From NCBI RefSeq assembly GCF_042682915.1, contig NZ_JBHUIW010000004.1:124001-188000 (forward strand): DNA of 64,000 nucleotides, given 5' to 3'. The notes under the pieces are model-generated. The model was not told the DNA's origin. It was given only the letters and a program-made list of their open reading frames with translations, and ran no database searches. The DNA comes from Rhodoplanes azumiensis. Its GTDB lineage: Bacteria; Pseudomonadota; Alphaproteobacteria; Rhizobiales; Xanthobacteraceae. The position numbers were made by a program, and so were the translations under genes. Shown one piece after another: positions 15,989 through 25,009 of this stretch (the first letter of the stretch is position 1; every line of letters starts with the position of its first letter).

Positions 15989-17056
15989 ATGAAATTCACC
16001 GTCACGGCCGCGCTCGCGGCCGGGCTCGCCGTTCTGTCGGCGACGCCGAGCGCCGCCCAGGAGACGTTCCGGCTGCGCATCGCCTCCGGCCATCCGCCGG
16101 TGCAGACCTACGTCAACCTGATCACGACCTTCTTCGTGCCCGAGGTGACCAAGCGGGTCGCCGAGCGCACCAAGCACAAGGTGCAGTTCGTCGAGGGCTA
16201 TGGCGGCTCGATGGTGAAGGTCGCCGACACGCTCGAGGGCGTGCAGTCCGGCATCATCGACATCGGCGGCTACTGCTTCTGCTTCGAGCCCTCCAACCTG
16301 CCGCTGCACGCCTTCCAGGTGATGCTGCCGTTCGGCACCATGAGCCCGACCGCGAGCGTCAAGCTCGCCCGCGAGGTCTACGACCAGGTGCCGTATCTCT
16401 CCAAGGTTCTGGAGGACAAGTACAAGCAGAAGCTGCTCGGGCTGATCGCCGACAACGGCTACAATCTCGGCACGACGTTCCCGTGGAAGACCGTCGCCGA
16501 CCTCAAGGGCCAGAAGATCGCCGGCGCCGGCCTCAATCTGAAGTGGCTCGAATACGCCGGCGCGACGCCGGTGCAGTCCTCGCTGCCCGAGGCCTACACG
16601 TCGATGCAGACCGGCGTCTACAACGGCTGGATCATGTTTCCGTCCGGGTGGCTGCAGTTCAAGCTCTACGAGATCGGCAAGCACTATGCCGAGACCGGCT
16701 TCGGCGCCATCACCTGGCACGGCCTGACCATGAACACGGCCTCCTTCGCCAAGCTGCCCAAGGAGGTCCAGGACATCATCGTCGAGGTCGGCCGCGAGTA
16801 CGAGACGAAGACCGGCAGCGTCAACGAGGAGAACTATCCCAAGCAGCTCGAGGAACTGCGCAAGCTCGGCGTCGACGTCCGCAAGGTGCCGGACGAGGTG
16901 CGCGCGGAGTGGGCCAAGTCGCTGGCCGACTGGCCGAGGCAGAAGGCCAAGGAGCTCGACGCCCAGGGCCTGCCCGCCACCCAGGTGCTGGAGTTGACGC
17001 TCGCCGCCGCCGAGAAGCACGGCCACAAATGGCCGGTGCGTTACGTGGTGAAGTGA
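15989..17056 (+). CDS. dctP: TRAP transporter substrate-binding protein, DctP type
   Basis: 355 residues. A signal peptide (MKFTVTAALAAGLAVLSATPSAAQ) is followed by a DctP-type domain with FRLRIASGHPPVQT near the N-terminus. The conserved substrate-carboxylate region is ADLKGQKIAGAGLNLKWLEYAGATPVQ. It captures an organic acid in the periplasm and delivers it to the DctQ/DctM membrane pair 250 bp downstream. Adjacency to a UbiD-type decarboxylase hints at an aromatic or unsaturated carboxylate. Confidence 0.9.
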   Translation: MKFTVTAALAAGLAVLSATPSAAQETFRLRIASGHPPVQTYVNLITTFFVPEVTKRVAERTKHKVQFVEGYGGSMVKVADTLEGVQSGIIDIGGYCFCFEPSNLPLHAFQVMLPFGTMSPTASVKLAREVYDQVPYLSKVLEDKYKQKLLGLIADNGYNLGTTFPWKTVADLKGQKIAGAGLNLKWLEYAGATPVQSSLPEAYTSMQTGVYNGWIMFPSGWLQFKLYEIGKHYAETGFGAITWHGLTMNTASFAKLPKEVQDIIVEVGREYETKTGSVNEENYPKQLEELRKLGVDVRKVPDEVRAEWAKSLADWPRQKAKELDAQGLPATQVLELTLAAAEKHGHKWPVRYVVK

Positions 17057-17073
17057 GCGGCGCGGAGTGAGAT

Positions 17074-17224
17074 CCCTGGTCATCCCGGTGCGGGGCCATC
17101 GGGTCCGGCCTCCGGCCGGCCCGACGACAGGCTCCGCGCCGAACCCGGAATCCAGCCGAAAGCCCGGAGCTTGCCGGCGGATTCCGGGTTCGCGGCTTTG
17201 CCGCGCCCCGGAATGACGACGGAA
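17074..17224. repeat. Intergenic palindromic repeat between dctP and dctQ
   Basis: GGTCATCCCGG at the left pairs with CCGGAATGACGAC at the right. Inner arms are AACCCGGAATCCAGCCGA and GGATTCCGGGTTCGCGGCTT. It shares its core with 19246-19368. Confidence 0.78.
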
Positions 17225-17307
17225 GCACTCGCCCGGAGATTCCATGCAGCCGTCGTGGCGGGCGTTCCTCTTCCGCCGCCCACCGTCACCAGCGCCCGGA
17301 GCCCCCC

Positions 17308-17820
17308 GTGTCCGATCGCCTGACCACGCCCGTGGTCCATCTGCTGCTCGCCGTCGCGGCCTTGATCATCTTCGCGCTCGGATTTCTGGTCGTCGCCGAC
17401 GTGATCGGCCGCGGTGTCTTCAACAGTCCGGTCAAGGGGACGCCCGAGCTCGTCTCGATGTCGATCGTGATCATCTGCTTCCTGCTCGCCCCCTACGCGG
17501 TGCAGAGCGGCGGCATGCTGAAGGCCGACGTGCTGGTCGGCGCCTTCGGGGGGCGCGGTCGGGCCTTCTCCGAGCTCGCCTCCGGCGTGCTGGGCGCGCT
17601 GTTCTTCGGCCTGATCGTCTGGGGCGGCACCGAGCCGGCGCTGCGCGCCTTCATGGCCGGAGAGTACGAGGGCGAGGGCGCGCTGCGGGTGCCGGCCTGG
17701 CCGGCGCGGCTCGTCGTCGTCGCCGGCGCCGCGCTCGTCGTCCTCATCTATCTGGCCCGCGCCGTGCGGGCGCTCCGCGTCCTGCTCGGCCGCGCCACGC
17801 CCCCCGACGTCGTCGCCTGA
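17308..17820 (+). CDS. dctQ: TRAP transporter small membrane subunit (DctQ)
   Basis: 170 residues from GTG 17308, with GGAG six bases upstream. It has four predicted membrane segments in the DctQ pattern: LLLAVAALIIFALGFLVVAD, GTPELVSMSIVIICFLL, FSELASGVLGALFFGLIVWG and a final RLVVVAGAALVVLIYLAR. It bridges binding protein and channel in the inner membrane. dctM follows after 31 bp. Confidence 0.87.
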   Translation: MSDRLTTPVVHLLLAVAALIIFALGFLVVADVIGRGVFNSPVKGTPELVSMSIVIICFLLAPYAVQSGGMLKADVLVGAFGGRGRAFSELASGVLGALFFGLIVWGGTEPALRAFMAGEYEGEGALRVPAWPARLVVVAGAALVVLIYLARAVRALRVLLGRATPPDVVA

Positions 17821-17851
17821 CCTCCCGTCTCCGAGTCCTGCGAGGGTTCCC

Positions 17852-19237
17852 TTGTTCGGTCACAGCGAGATGCTGATCGTCGTCCTGCTGGTGCTGGTGC
17901 TGGTGTTCGCCGGCGTGCACATCGCCGTTGCGCTCGGCATCACGGCGGCGTTCGGCATCTGGCTCATGATGGGCGACCTCGACGTGGTGCGCACCTTCGT
18001 CTCCAACACGGCCTACGAGGCGCTGCGCGACTATGTCTTCGCCGTCATCCCGCTGTTCATGCTGATGGGCGACCTGCTCGCCAAATGCGGCGCGGCGCGC
18101 GACATCTACGCGCTCGGCCATCGCTTCAGCAAATGGCTGCCGGCCCAGCTCGCCGCCGCCACCATCGTGTCGAACGCGCTGTTCGGCTTCGTCACGGGCG
18201 TGTCGATCGCGGCGGCCGCCACCTTCTCGCGGATCGCCTATCCGGAGATGAAGCGCTACGGCTACCGGCGCGACTTCGCGCTCGGCTGCGTCGCCGGCAG
18301 CGCCTGCCTCGGCATGCTGATCCCACCCTCGGTGCTGATGATCGTGTGGGCCGTGCTGACCGAGGTGTCGATCGGCAAGTTGTTCCTCGCCGGCGTGATC
18401 CCGGGCTTCCTCGCCGCCTTCGGCATGATCGTCTACGTGGTGGTCGCCGCCACGCTGAACCCGGCGCTCTCCGGCGGTGCACCCGAATCCAGAGCATCGA
18501 GGACGGTGCCGCGCGCCCCCGACCTCACGGTCGGCCCGGCGACCGACACGGGGGATCCGCCGACCGGGCTGCCGAGCGAGGCGCCGCTCGGGCCGCTGCT
18601 GCGCTCGACCGGCCTCGTCGTCGCGCTGGTGATCGGCGTGCTCGCCGCGATCTGGCTCGGTCTGTGCACCCCGACCGAAGGCGCCGGCGTGGGGGCCGTC
18701 GGCGCGCTGGTGCTCGCCCTGATCAAAGGCATCACGCCGCGCGAGATTCGCGACGTGGTGATCGACGTCGGCCGCACGTCGGGACCGCTGCTGCTGCTCT
18801 TGTTCTGCGCCCAGCTCTATTCGCGCGTGCTGTCGATGACCGGCTTCACCGAGGTGGCGAAGGCGTTCCTGCTCGCGACCGGGCTCGGCGCCTGGGGCAT
18901 CCTCGCCGTCATGGTCGGCATCTGGTTCGTGCTCGGCACGCTGATCGACTCGATCTCGATCATCCTGCTCACCGTGCCGATCTTCGCGCCGATCGCCGCG
19001 CATCTCGGCTTCGATCCGCTCGCCTTCGCGATCATCGGGATCCTGGCGATCGAGACCGGCCTGCTGACGCCGCCCTTCGGACTCCTGGTGTTCACCGTCA
19101 AGGCGGCCGCGCCCGACAAGTCAGTCGAGCTCGCCGAGATTTTCCGCGGGGCGATCCCCTACTGGCTCGTGCTGCTCGCCGTGGTGATCGGCATCGCGGT
19201 GTTCCCCGGGCTCGCCACCTGGCTGCCGAGCCTGTGA
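17852..19237 (+). CDS. dctM: TRAP transporter large membrane subunit (DctM)
   Basis: 461 residues from TTG 17852, which follows GAGGG; ATG 17870 is the alternative. The DctM transport domain has many helices, including YVFAVIPLFMLMGDLLAKCG, IPPSVLMIVWAVLTEVSIGKLF and LGTLIDSISIILLTVPIFAPI. It is the Na+-coupled channel of the TRAP system. A ~45-residue hydrophilic Pro/Ala/Thr-rich loop (about residues 208-250, starting near SGGAPESRASRT) is longer than usual and may be an insertion. Confidence 0.9.
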   Translation: MFGHSEMLIVVLLVLVLVFAGVHIAVALGITAAFGIWLMMGDLDVVRTFVSNTAYEALRDYVFAVIPLFMLMGDLLAKCGAARDIYALGHRFSKWLPAQLAAATIVSNALFGFVTGVSIAAAATFSRIAYPEMKRYGYRRDFALGCVAGSACLGMLIPPSVLMIVWAVLTEVSIGKLFLAGVIPGFLAAFGMIVYVVVAATLNPALSGGAPESRASRTVPRAPDLTVGPATDTGDPPTGLPSEAPLGPLLRSTGLVVALVIGVLAAIWLGLCTPTEGAGVGAVGALVLALIKGITPREIRDVVIDVGRTSGPLLLLLFCAQLYSRVLSMTGFTEVAKAFLLATGLGAWGILAVMVGIWFVLGTLIDSISIILLTVPIFAPIAAHLGFDPLAFAIIGILAIETGLLTPPFGLLVFTVKAAAPDKSVELAEIFRGAIPYWLVLLAVVIGIAVFPGLATWLPSL

Positions 19238-19245
19238 GGCCGTTG

Positions 19246-19368
19246 ATCGGGGCGATGGTCGTTCCGGGGCGGCGCACTGCGCCGAATCGGGAATCCAGCC
19301 GAGAATTACGAGCTCGTCGCTGGATTCCGGGTTCGCGGCTTCGCCGCGTCCCGGAACGACGGAGAGCT
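19246..19368. repeat. Intergenic palindromic repeat after dctM
   Basis: Outer arms GTCGTTCCGGGGCGGC and GTCCCGGAACGACGG; inner arms CGGGAATCCAGCC and GGATTCCGGGTTCGCGGCTT. It is the second member of the family seen at 17074-17224. Confidence 0.78.
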
Positions 19369-19408
19369 GATCGACGGAAGTGGGCACGGACTCCGGTCGG
19401 ACCCGCTT

Positions 19409-19420
19409 TGTATACTATCC
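19409..19420 (+). promoter_or_regulatory. Possible promoter -10 element upstream of the ubiD-like gene
   Basis: TGTATACTATCC contains TATACT, a strong -10 hexamer, within a GC-rich background about 115 bp before the coding start. GTATAC is also palindromic and could belong to an operator. No convincing -35 is seen 17 bp upstream. Confidence 0.35.
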
Positions 19421-19531
19421 TGGCCGCGCCCGCCCGATTGCCCCGCGCTTGGGCGCGAGATGCCGCCGCTTTGGCCTTGCGGACGCGCGGGCGCGGCGAC
19501 ATCCTCAGGCTCCCGCCTCGCCGCTCTCCGG

Positions 19532-20941
19532 ATGGAGCCTCCCCTGACCCGCCCCGATCTCGACAGCCAAGGCCTGCGCGGCTTCCTGCGCATGGTCGAA
19601 GCCCGGTTTCCGGGCGAGCTCCTGCGCATCGCGGCACCGGTGCGCCCGCAACTCGACATCACCTCGGCCGTGTTCGAGCTGGAGAAGGCCGGCCGCGACC
19701 CGGTGCTGGTGTTCGAGCAGGTCGAGGGCCATGCCATGCCGGTCGTCACCAACACGACCGGCAACCGCCGCCTGCTCGCCGCCTGCCTCGACGTCGCCGT
19801 CGGCGACCTGCCGACCGCGTTCCGCGAGCGCTGCCAGCGCTACGTCCCGTGCGAGACGGTCGACGCCGCGCCCTGGCAGGAGGTGACGCTCGACGGCGAC
19901 GCCGTCGATCTCACCACGCTGCCGATTCCGATCCACTTCTCGGTCGATGCGGCGCCCTACATCACGGCCGGCCAGCTCGTCGCCCGTGATCCCGTCACCG
20001 GCGTCGACACCACGGGCTTCCATCGCCTGATGCTGAAGGGGAAGAACCGGCTCGGCGTGTCGCTGCATTCGCGCCGGCGCATGTGGGAGTTCCACCGCCG
20101 CGCCGAGGAGCGCGGCGAGCCGCTGCCGGTGTCGATCACGCTCGGCGTGCATCCGCTGCACTACATGGGCTCGATGGTCTACGCGTATCCGCCCGCGGTG
20201 CGGAAGTTCGAGATCGTCGGCGGGTTGTTCGGCGAGCCGTACCGGCTGGCGCGCTGCGTCAACGGCCTCGAGGTGCCGGCGGGCGCCGAGATCGTCGTCG
20301 AGGGCGAGATTCTGCCCGGCCAGCACGAGCCGGAGGGGCCGTTCGGCGAGTTCACGGGCTACGCGTCGTATCGCAGCACCCAGAACGTGTTCGTCGCGCA
20401 TCGCCTGCACATGCGACGCGACGCCATGTTCCACTCGGTCGCCTCGGGCATGGCGAAGGATCACATCCTGGTCTCGTGCATCACGCGCGAGGGCGAGATC
20501 CTCAACACGCTGCGCCGGAACCTGCCCAACGTGATCGCCGTGCACGTGCCGCATACCACCTGCGGCGCCTTCATGGCCTTCGTGAAGATGCGCAAGACCG
20601 CCGAGGGCGAGCCCCAGCAGGCCATCATGGCGGCGCTCGGCACCGAGTTCTACACGAAGTACGTGATCGTCGTGGACGAGGACGTCGACATCTTCGACAT
20701 GAAAGACGTGATGTGGGCCGTGGCGACGCGGGTGCGGGCCGAGCGCGACATCGTCCTGGTGCCGGGCTGCAAGGGCGCGATCCTCGACCCGACCTCGGAT
20801 CCACAGACCTTCACGCTGACCAAGATGGGCATCGACGCCACCCGCCCGGTCGGCCAGGACTTCGCCGAGCGTCTCACCATCTCGGACGCGCAGCGCGCGC
20901 GGGTGCGCGGAATTCTGCAGAGCGCCGGTGTGATGGTGTGA
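19532..20941 (+). CDS. UbiD-family (prenylated-FMN) decarboxylase
   Basis: 469 residues from ATG 19532; the frame is open upstream, but that part is unlike the family. UbiD-family enzymes remove carboxyl groups from aromatic or unsaturated acids using prenylated FMN made by UbiX. Landmarks are PYITAG (142-147), the signature PEGPFGEFTGY (267-277) carrying the catalytic Glu, and DEDVDIFDMKDVMWAVATR. The DctPQM transporter lies directly upstream, so the pair may import and decarboxylate one substrate. No ubiX partner is in the window. Ubiquinone biosynthesis proper is less likely given this setting. Confidence 0.88.
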   Translation: MEPPLTRPDLDSQGLRGFLRMVEARFPGELLRIAAPVRPQLDITSAVFELEKAGRDPVLVFEQVEGHAMPVVTNTTGNRRLLAACLDVAVGDLPTAFRERCQRYVPCETVDAAPWQEVTLDGDAVDLTTLPIPIHFSVDAAPYITAGQLVARDPVTGVDTTGFHRLMLKGKNRLGVSLHSRRRMWEFHRRAEERGEPLPVSITLGVHPLHYMGSMVYAYPPAVRKFEIVGGLFGEPYRLARCVNGLEVPAGAEIVVEGEILPGQHEPEGPFGEFTGYASYRSTQNVFVAHRLHMRRDAMFHSVASGMAKDHILVSCITREGEILNTLRRNLPNVIAVHVPHTTCGAFMAFVKMRKTAEGEPQQAIMAALGTEFYTKYVIVVDEDVDIFDMKDVMWAVATRVRAERDIVLVPGCKGAILDPTSDPQTFTLTKMGIDATRPVGQDFAERLTISDAQRARVRGILQSAGVMV

Positions 20942-21180
20942 TGAGCACGTGATGCACTGCGTGGCCGTCGCTCGGCCGACCGATCGAGACGCCGCATTCG
21001 CCCCCCTACGAGGCAGGGCGCAGGCCGGGGCGAAGTCGCCGGACCACGAGAACCAAGCACTCCGATACGATCGCCGAGCGGCGCGGTTCCAGCGTCCCCC
21101 CCCCTTGTGGGAGAGGGACAGCGAGGGAGGCCCCGCGCACGACCGTGTCGAGGCCTCGGGCCCCGTCGACTCGAAAACGG

Positions 21181-21480
21181 TCAGCGTGCCGCGAAGCTGC
21201 GCAGGGTGCCGCGGCGGTTCGAGGCGAGCGCCAAGGCGGCGCGCTGGGCGGCGGCCGGGCTCGCGAATCGGCGCTGGTCGAGCGGATAGTATTCGGCCGC
21301 GGCGGCGATGAAAGTGTAGTCGTTGCCCCCGTCACGAATCACGATCCCGACCGTGGTGTCGTCGACCTCCACGGCGAAGGCGTTGTGGGTGGTGTCGCGT
21401 GAGGCCGTGTCGCGTGAGGCCGTGTCGCGTGATCGTTCGGAGGGGGGGCGTGCGAAAGAATCGCTCTGAACGAGGCTCAT
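21181..21480 (-). CDS. Small conserved-looking protein of unknown function
   Basis: 99 residues from ATG 21480, with AAGGAA six bases upstream. The first third is hydrophilic and contains SRDTASRDTASRDTT, encoded by a 15-bp tandem repeat (21392-21436). The rest (FAVEVDDTTVGIVIRDGGNDYTFIAAAAEYYPLDQRRF...) looks like a small beta-rich domain followed by an Ala-rich helix. No signal peptide or membrane segment is seen. I do not recognise a family name. A 239-bp gene-free stretch separates it from the UbiD-like gene. Confidence 0.6.
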   Translation of the reverse strand: MSLVQSDSFARPPSERSRDTASRDTASRDTTHNAFAVEVDDTTVGIVIRDGGNDYTFIAAAAEYYPLDQRRFASPAAAQRAALALASNRRGTLRSFAAR

Positions 21481-21875
21481 CGTCGGTTCCTTGTCGTATC
21501 GGAGCCCACGAAATCGCTTCGTGGCGCTTTAGCGCTTGGTGACGCGGCGCAAGCTGCTCCATCAAATCCCGCGGCCGTCCGTGCACATATCGTGCCTGCT
21601 TGACGGCGAGACGACGATGCCGCGAACAGCGGACCAAAACAAGCCGACGAATATTCTTGTTTTCGATTGTGTCGGAGGCGGAAATTTCAAGGTCGACCTT
21701 GACAGCGCACCGGATCGTCATTCGACGCCAATACCGATTCGTGTGCGGTGCAGAAGGGCCGCCGATGCACCCCGGAGCGCGGGGCCCAGGACTGCGCGTC
21801 CCCAGGCCGGAATTGAAGAGGCGCTGGCCGCCGACTAAGGTCCGGCCCGGTTTTCGACGGGCGCGGCGGCAGGGC
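21481..21875. other. Gene-poor spacer upstream of recQ with a low-GC patch
   Basis: This 395-bp divergent spacer contains a distinctly AT-richer stretch (~21620-21720, for example AACAAGCCGACGAATATTC). That stretch probably holds the promoters of recQ and the small gene. No gene, RNA or clear operator was recognised. Confidence 0.4.
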
Positions 21876-23735
21876 ATGGCACGGCATTCTGGTTCTTCCC
21901 TCGGGCCTTCGCCCGAGCGCCGGCCGAGCGCGCTGTCGGTGCTGAACACGGTGTTCGGCCTGCCCTCCTTCCGGGGCGCCCAGGCCGAGATCGTCGCGCA
22001 TGTCGCGGGCGGCGGGAGCTGCCTCGTCCTGATGCCGACCGGCGGCGGCAAGTCGGTGTGCTACCAGGTGCCGGCGCTGATGCGCGACGGCTGCGCCGTG
22101 GTCGTGTCGCCGCTGATCGCGCTGATGCGCGACCAGGTCGCCGGCCTTCTCGAGGCGGGCGTCCGCGCCGCGGTGCTGAACTCCACCCTGTCGTGGAGCG
22201 AGGCGGCCGAGGTCGAGCGCCGGGTCGCCGCCGGCGAGCTCGACCTCCTTTATGTCGCGCCGGAGCGCCTGCTGACGCCGCGCTGCCTCGCGCTGCTCGA
22301 ACGGGCGCGACTCGCGCTCTTCGCGATCGACGAGGCGCATTGCGTCTCGCAATGGGGGCACGACTTCCGCCCCGAATATATCGGCCTCTCGGTGCTGGCC
22401 GAGCGGTTCCCGGCGGTGCCGCGCATCGCGCTGACCGCGACGGCCGACGCGCGCACCCGCGCCGAGATCGTCGACCGGCTCGGCCTCTCGGACAGCCCGG
22501 TGTTCGTCGCGAGCTTCGACCGCCCCAACATCCGCTACGAGATCGTCGAGAAGAAGAGCCCGCAGCGCCAGCTCGAGGCGTTCATCGCGGAGCGCCACGC
22601 CGGCGAGGCCGGCATCGTCTACTGCCTGTCGCGCGGCAAGGTGGAGGACACGGCGGCCGCGCTGGTGCGGGCCGGCATTCCGGCGCTCCCCTATCACGCC
22701 GGGCTCGACGCCGCGGTGCGCTCGCGCCATCAGGACCGCTTCGTCGACCAGGATGGCGTCGTGATCGTCGCGACGATCGCGTTCGGCATGGGCATCGACA
22801 AGCCGGACGTGCGCTTCGTCGCCCATCTCGACCTGCCGAAGAGCATCGAGGCCTATTATCAGGAGACCGGGCGGGCCGGCCGCGACGGCAAGCCGGCCGA
22901 GGCCTGGATGGCCTACGGGATCTCCGACATCGTCCAACAACGCCGGATGATCGACGAGTCGACCGGCACCGACGCGTTCAAGCGGGTGTCGCGGGAGAAG
23001 CTCGAGGCGCTGGTCGGGCTCGCCGAAACGGCGGGCTGCCGGCGCGCCCATCTGCTCGGCTATTTCGGCGAACGGGCCGGCGCGACCTGCGGCAACTGCG
23101 ACAACTGCCTGTCACCCCCGAACGTGTGGGACGGCAGCGTAGCGGCCCAGAAGCTTCTGTCCTGCGCCTACCGGACCGGCCAGCGCTTCGGCGTCGCGCA
23201 CCTCGTCGACGTGCTGCTCGGCCGGCCGAACGAGCGCATCGAGGCGCTGCGCCACGACACGCTGTCGGTCTACGGCATCGGCGCCGAGATGACCGACAAG
23301 CAGTGGCGCGCCGTCGCGCGCCAGCTCGTCGCGCTCGGGCATCTGGCGCCTGATCCGGAAGGCTTCGGCGGCCTGCGGCTGACCGACACGGCGCGCGGCG
23401 TGCTGAAGGGGGAGACGGCGGTGTGGCTGCGCGAGCCGACGAGCGGGCGAAAAGCCCGCCGCGATCGGGCGCGAGCCGGCGGCGCGGGCCTGCCGGCCGA
23501 TGCCGAACGCGCCGCCCTGATCGGCCGGCTGAAGGCGTGGCGGTCCGGCGTCGCGCGGGCGCGCGGCGTGCCGGCCTTCGTGGTGCTGCACGACACGACA
23601 CTCGACGCCATCGCGGCGTCGCGCCCGACCACGCTCGACCAGCTCCGCGGCATGCCGGGCATCGGCGAGAAGAAGCTCGAGCACTACGGCGCCGACCTGG
23701 TCGCCCTGGTGCGCGCCGCCGGCGCGCCGGAGTGA
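21876..23735 (+). CDS. recQ: ATP-dependent DNA helicase RecQ
   Basis: 619 residues from ATG 21876, close to the 609 of E. coli. Helicase domain: Walker A TGGGKS (55-60), DEAH box in AIDEAHCVSQWGHDFRPEY, and motif VI QETGRAGRDGKP. The RQC zinc-binding region has Cys residues in AGCRRAH and CGNCDNC. An HRDC domain closes the protein (FVVLHDTTLDAIAASRP ... LRGMPGIGEKKLEHYG). It unwinds DNA 3' to 5' in recombination and fork repair. The frame is open for 92 codons upstream, but that part is not RecQ-like. Confidence 0.96.
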   Translation: MARHSGSSLGPSPERRPSALSVLNTVFGLPSFRGAQAEIVAHVAGGGSCLVLMPTGGGKSVCYQVPALMRDGCAVVVSPLIALMRDQVAGLLEAGVRAAVLNSTLSWSEAAEVERRVAAGELDLLYVAPERLLTPRCLALLERARLALFAIDEAHCVSQWGHDFRPEYIGLSVLAERFPAVPRIALTATADARTRAEIVDRLGLSDSPVFVASFDRPNIRYEIVEKKSPQRQLEAFIAERHAGEAGIVYCLSRGKVEDTAAALVRAGIPALPYHAGLDAAVRSRHQDRFVDQDGVVIVATIAFGMGIDKPDVRFVAHLDLPKSIEAYYQETGRAGRDGKPAEAWMAYGISDIVQQRRMIDESTGTDAFKRVSREKLEALVGLAETAGCRRAHLLGYFGERAGATCGNCDNCLSPPNVWDGSVAAQKLLSCAYRTGQRFGVAHLVDVLLGRPNERIEALRHDTLSVYGIGAEMTDKQWRAVARQLVALGHLAPDPEGFGGLRLTDTARGVLKGETAVWLREPTSGRKARRDRARAGGAGLPADAERAALIGRLKAWRSGVARARGVPAFVVLHDTTLDAIAASRPTTLDQLRGMPGIGEKKLEHYGADLVALVRAAGAPE

Positions 23736-23779
23736 CCGCGAACCGATCCATCCCTCGATTGCGCGCCGGCCGCTCGGCG

Positions 23780-24607
23780 TCACGCCATGTTGTGCAGTCC
23801 GGCGTCGACATAGATGGTGTCGCCGGTCATGCCGGAGGCGCCGCCGCCGACCAGGAACGCGACCGTGCGCCCGACCTCGGCGATGTCGACCAGGCGCCCA
23901 GCCGGGCTGCGCGCGACCGCGTCGGCGACCAGCTCGTCGAAGGCCGCGATGCCGCTCGCCGCCCGCGTCTTCAGCGGACCCGGCGACACCGCGTAGACCC
24001 GCACGCCCGCCTCGCCCAGCTCGGCCGCGAGATAGCGCGTGGTCGCCTCCAGGGCCGCCTTCACGGGGCCCATGACGTTGTAGTTGCTCACCACCTTGTC
24101 GGCGCCGTAATAGCTCATCGTCAGCATGGCACCACCCGGCCGCATCAGGGGCTCGGCGAGCCGCGCCATCTCGATGAACGAGTAGCAGGAGACCCGCATC
24201 GCCTGGGCGAAGCCCGCTTCCGAGCAGTCGATCACCCGGCCGTGCAGATCCTCGCGCGGCGCGTAGGCGATCGAGTGGATCAGGAAGTCGAGATGGCCCC
24301 ACTCGGCCTTGATGCGATCGAACACGGCCGCTGTCTCACCGGGCTTCTCGACGTCGAGCGGCATCAGGAGGCTCGCCTGGATCTGCTCGGCGAGCGGCTG
24401 TACGTATTTATGCGCCTTCTCGTTGAGATAGGTCAGCGCCAGCTCGGCCCCGAAGGCGCGCAGCTTGGCGGCGCAGCCGAACGCGATGCTGTGCTCGTTG
24501 GCGACGCCGACGACCAGCCCGCGCTTGCCCTTCAGCATGTCGCCGATCCGAGTGTCCGGATCCCACACCTTGGGAAGCGGATCGATCGGCCTGGCAGCAA
24601 AAGTCAT
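23780..24607 (-). CDS. fabI: Enoyl-[acyl-carrier-protein] reductase (NADH), FabI
   Basis: 275 residues from ATG 24607, with AAGGA seven bases upstream. It catalyses the last step of the fatty-acid elongation cycle. FabI signatures: GLVVGVANEHSIAFG (30-44), SIAYAPREDLHG, and Tyr176/Lys183 in NYNVMGPVK with the FabI-type Y-x6-K spacing. A ~25-residue N-terminal extension (RPIDPLPKVWDPDTRIGDML) exceeds the E. coli protein. Many alphaproteobacteria carry more than one FabI, and this copy stands alone, so it may be the second one. Confidence 0.92.
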   Translation of the reverse strand: MTFAARPIDPLPKVWDPDTRIGDMLKGKRGLVVGVANEHSIAFGCAAKLRAFGAELALTYLNEKAHKYVQPLAEQIQASLLMPLDVEKPGETAAVFDRIKAEWGHLDFLIHSIAYAPREDLHGRVIDCSEAGFAQAMRVSCYSFIEMARLAEPLMRPGGAMLTMSYYGADKVVSNYNVMGPVKAALEATTRYLAAELGEAGVRVYAVSPGPLKTRAASGIAAFDELVADAVARSPAGRLVDIAEVGRTVAFLVGGGASGMTGDTIYVDAGLHNMA

Positions 24608-24650
24608 GTCTCGGTCCTTCATGGGTAGACGGGAGCCCAGCGCGGTCCGG

Positions 24651-24680
24651 TCCGGACGTGTCCGGACGTGTCCGGACGAG
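24651..24680. repeat. Three 10-bp direct repeats upstream of fabI
   Basis: TCCGGACGTG, TCCGGACGTG, TCCGGACGAG follow each other without gaps, preceded by GGTCCGG. Each unit is one DNA turn and holds the palindrome TCCGGA, as expected for cooperative binding on one face. The array lies 44 bp upstream of the fabI start. Confidence 0.6.
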
Positions 24681-25009
24681 GCCGGCGGAACGACGCTGAA
24701 CGCGGCACTGGTCCCGGAGTCGGTGTCCAGAGCGCTCGGGGCCGCCGGAGGTCCGTCGGGGACCGGGCCATGGACGCGGTGACGAACGGATCGGCGAGCT
24801 GCATGGCGGCCGACATGGTGCATCCTACCATCATGATCAGACGCGAAAACGACATGCGGCCGCATGGCCGCAAACCGGTGGCTGATCTGCGCGCGGCGGG
24901 ACGCTGGCGAAGGCCATCGGTCGCGAGAGGACCGGACTGGACGGCGACGGCCCGCCCGCGCCCCGAGCGAGCTGGAGCGCGGGTGCCGGAGCGACGCCGG
25001 CGTGGTGCC
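24681..25009. other. Spacer between the BKACE gene and fabI with no recognised gene
   Basis: Open frames on both strands here lack database-like motifs. A short AT-richer piece near 24815-24860 (CATCATGATCAGACGCGAAA) may contain the fabI promoter. Confidence 0.3.
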
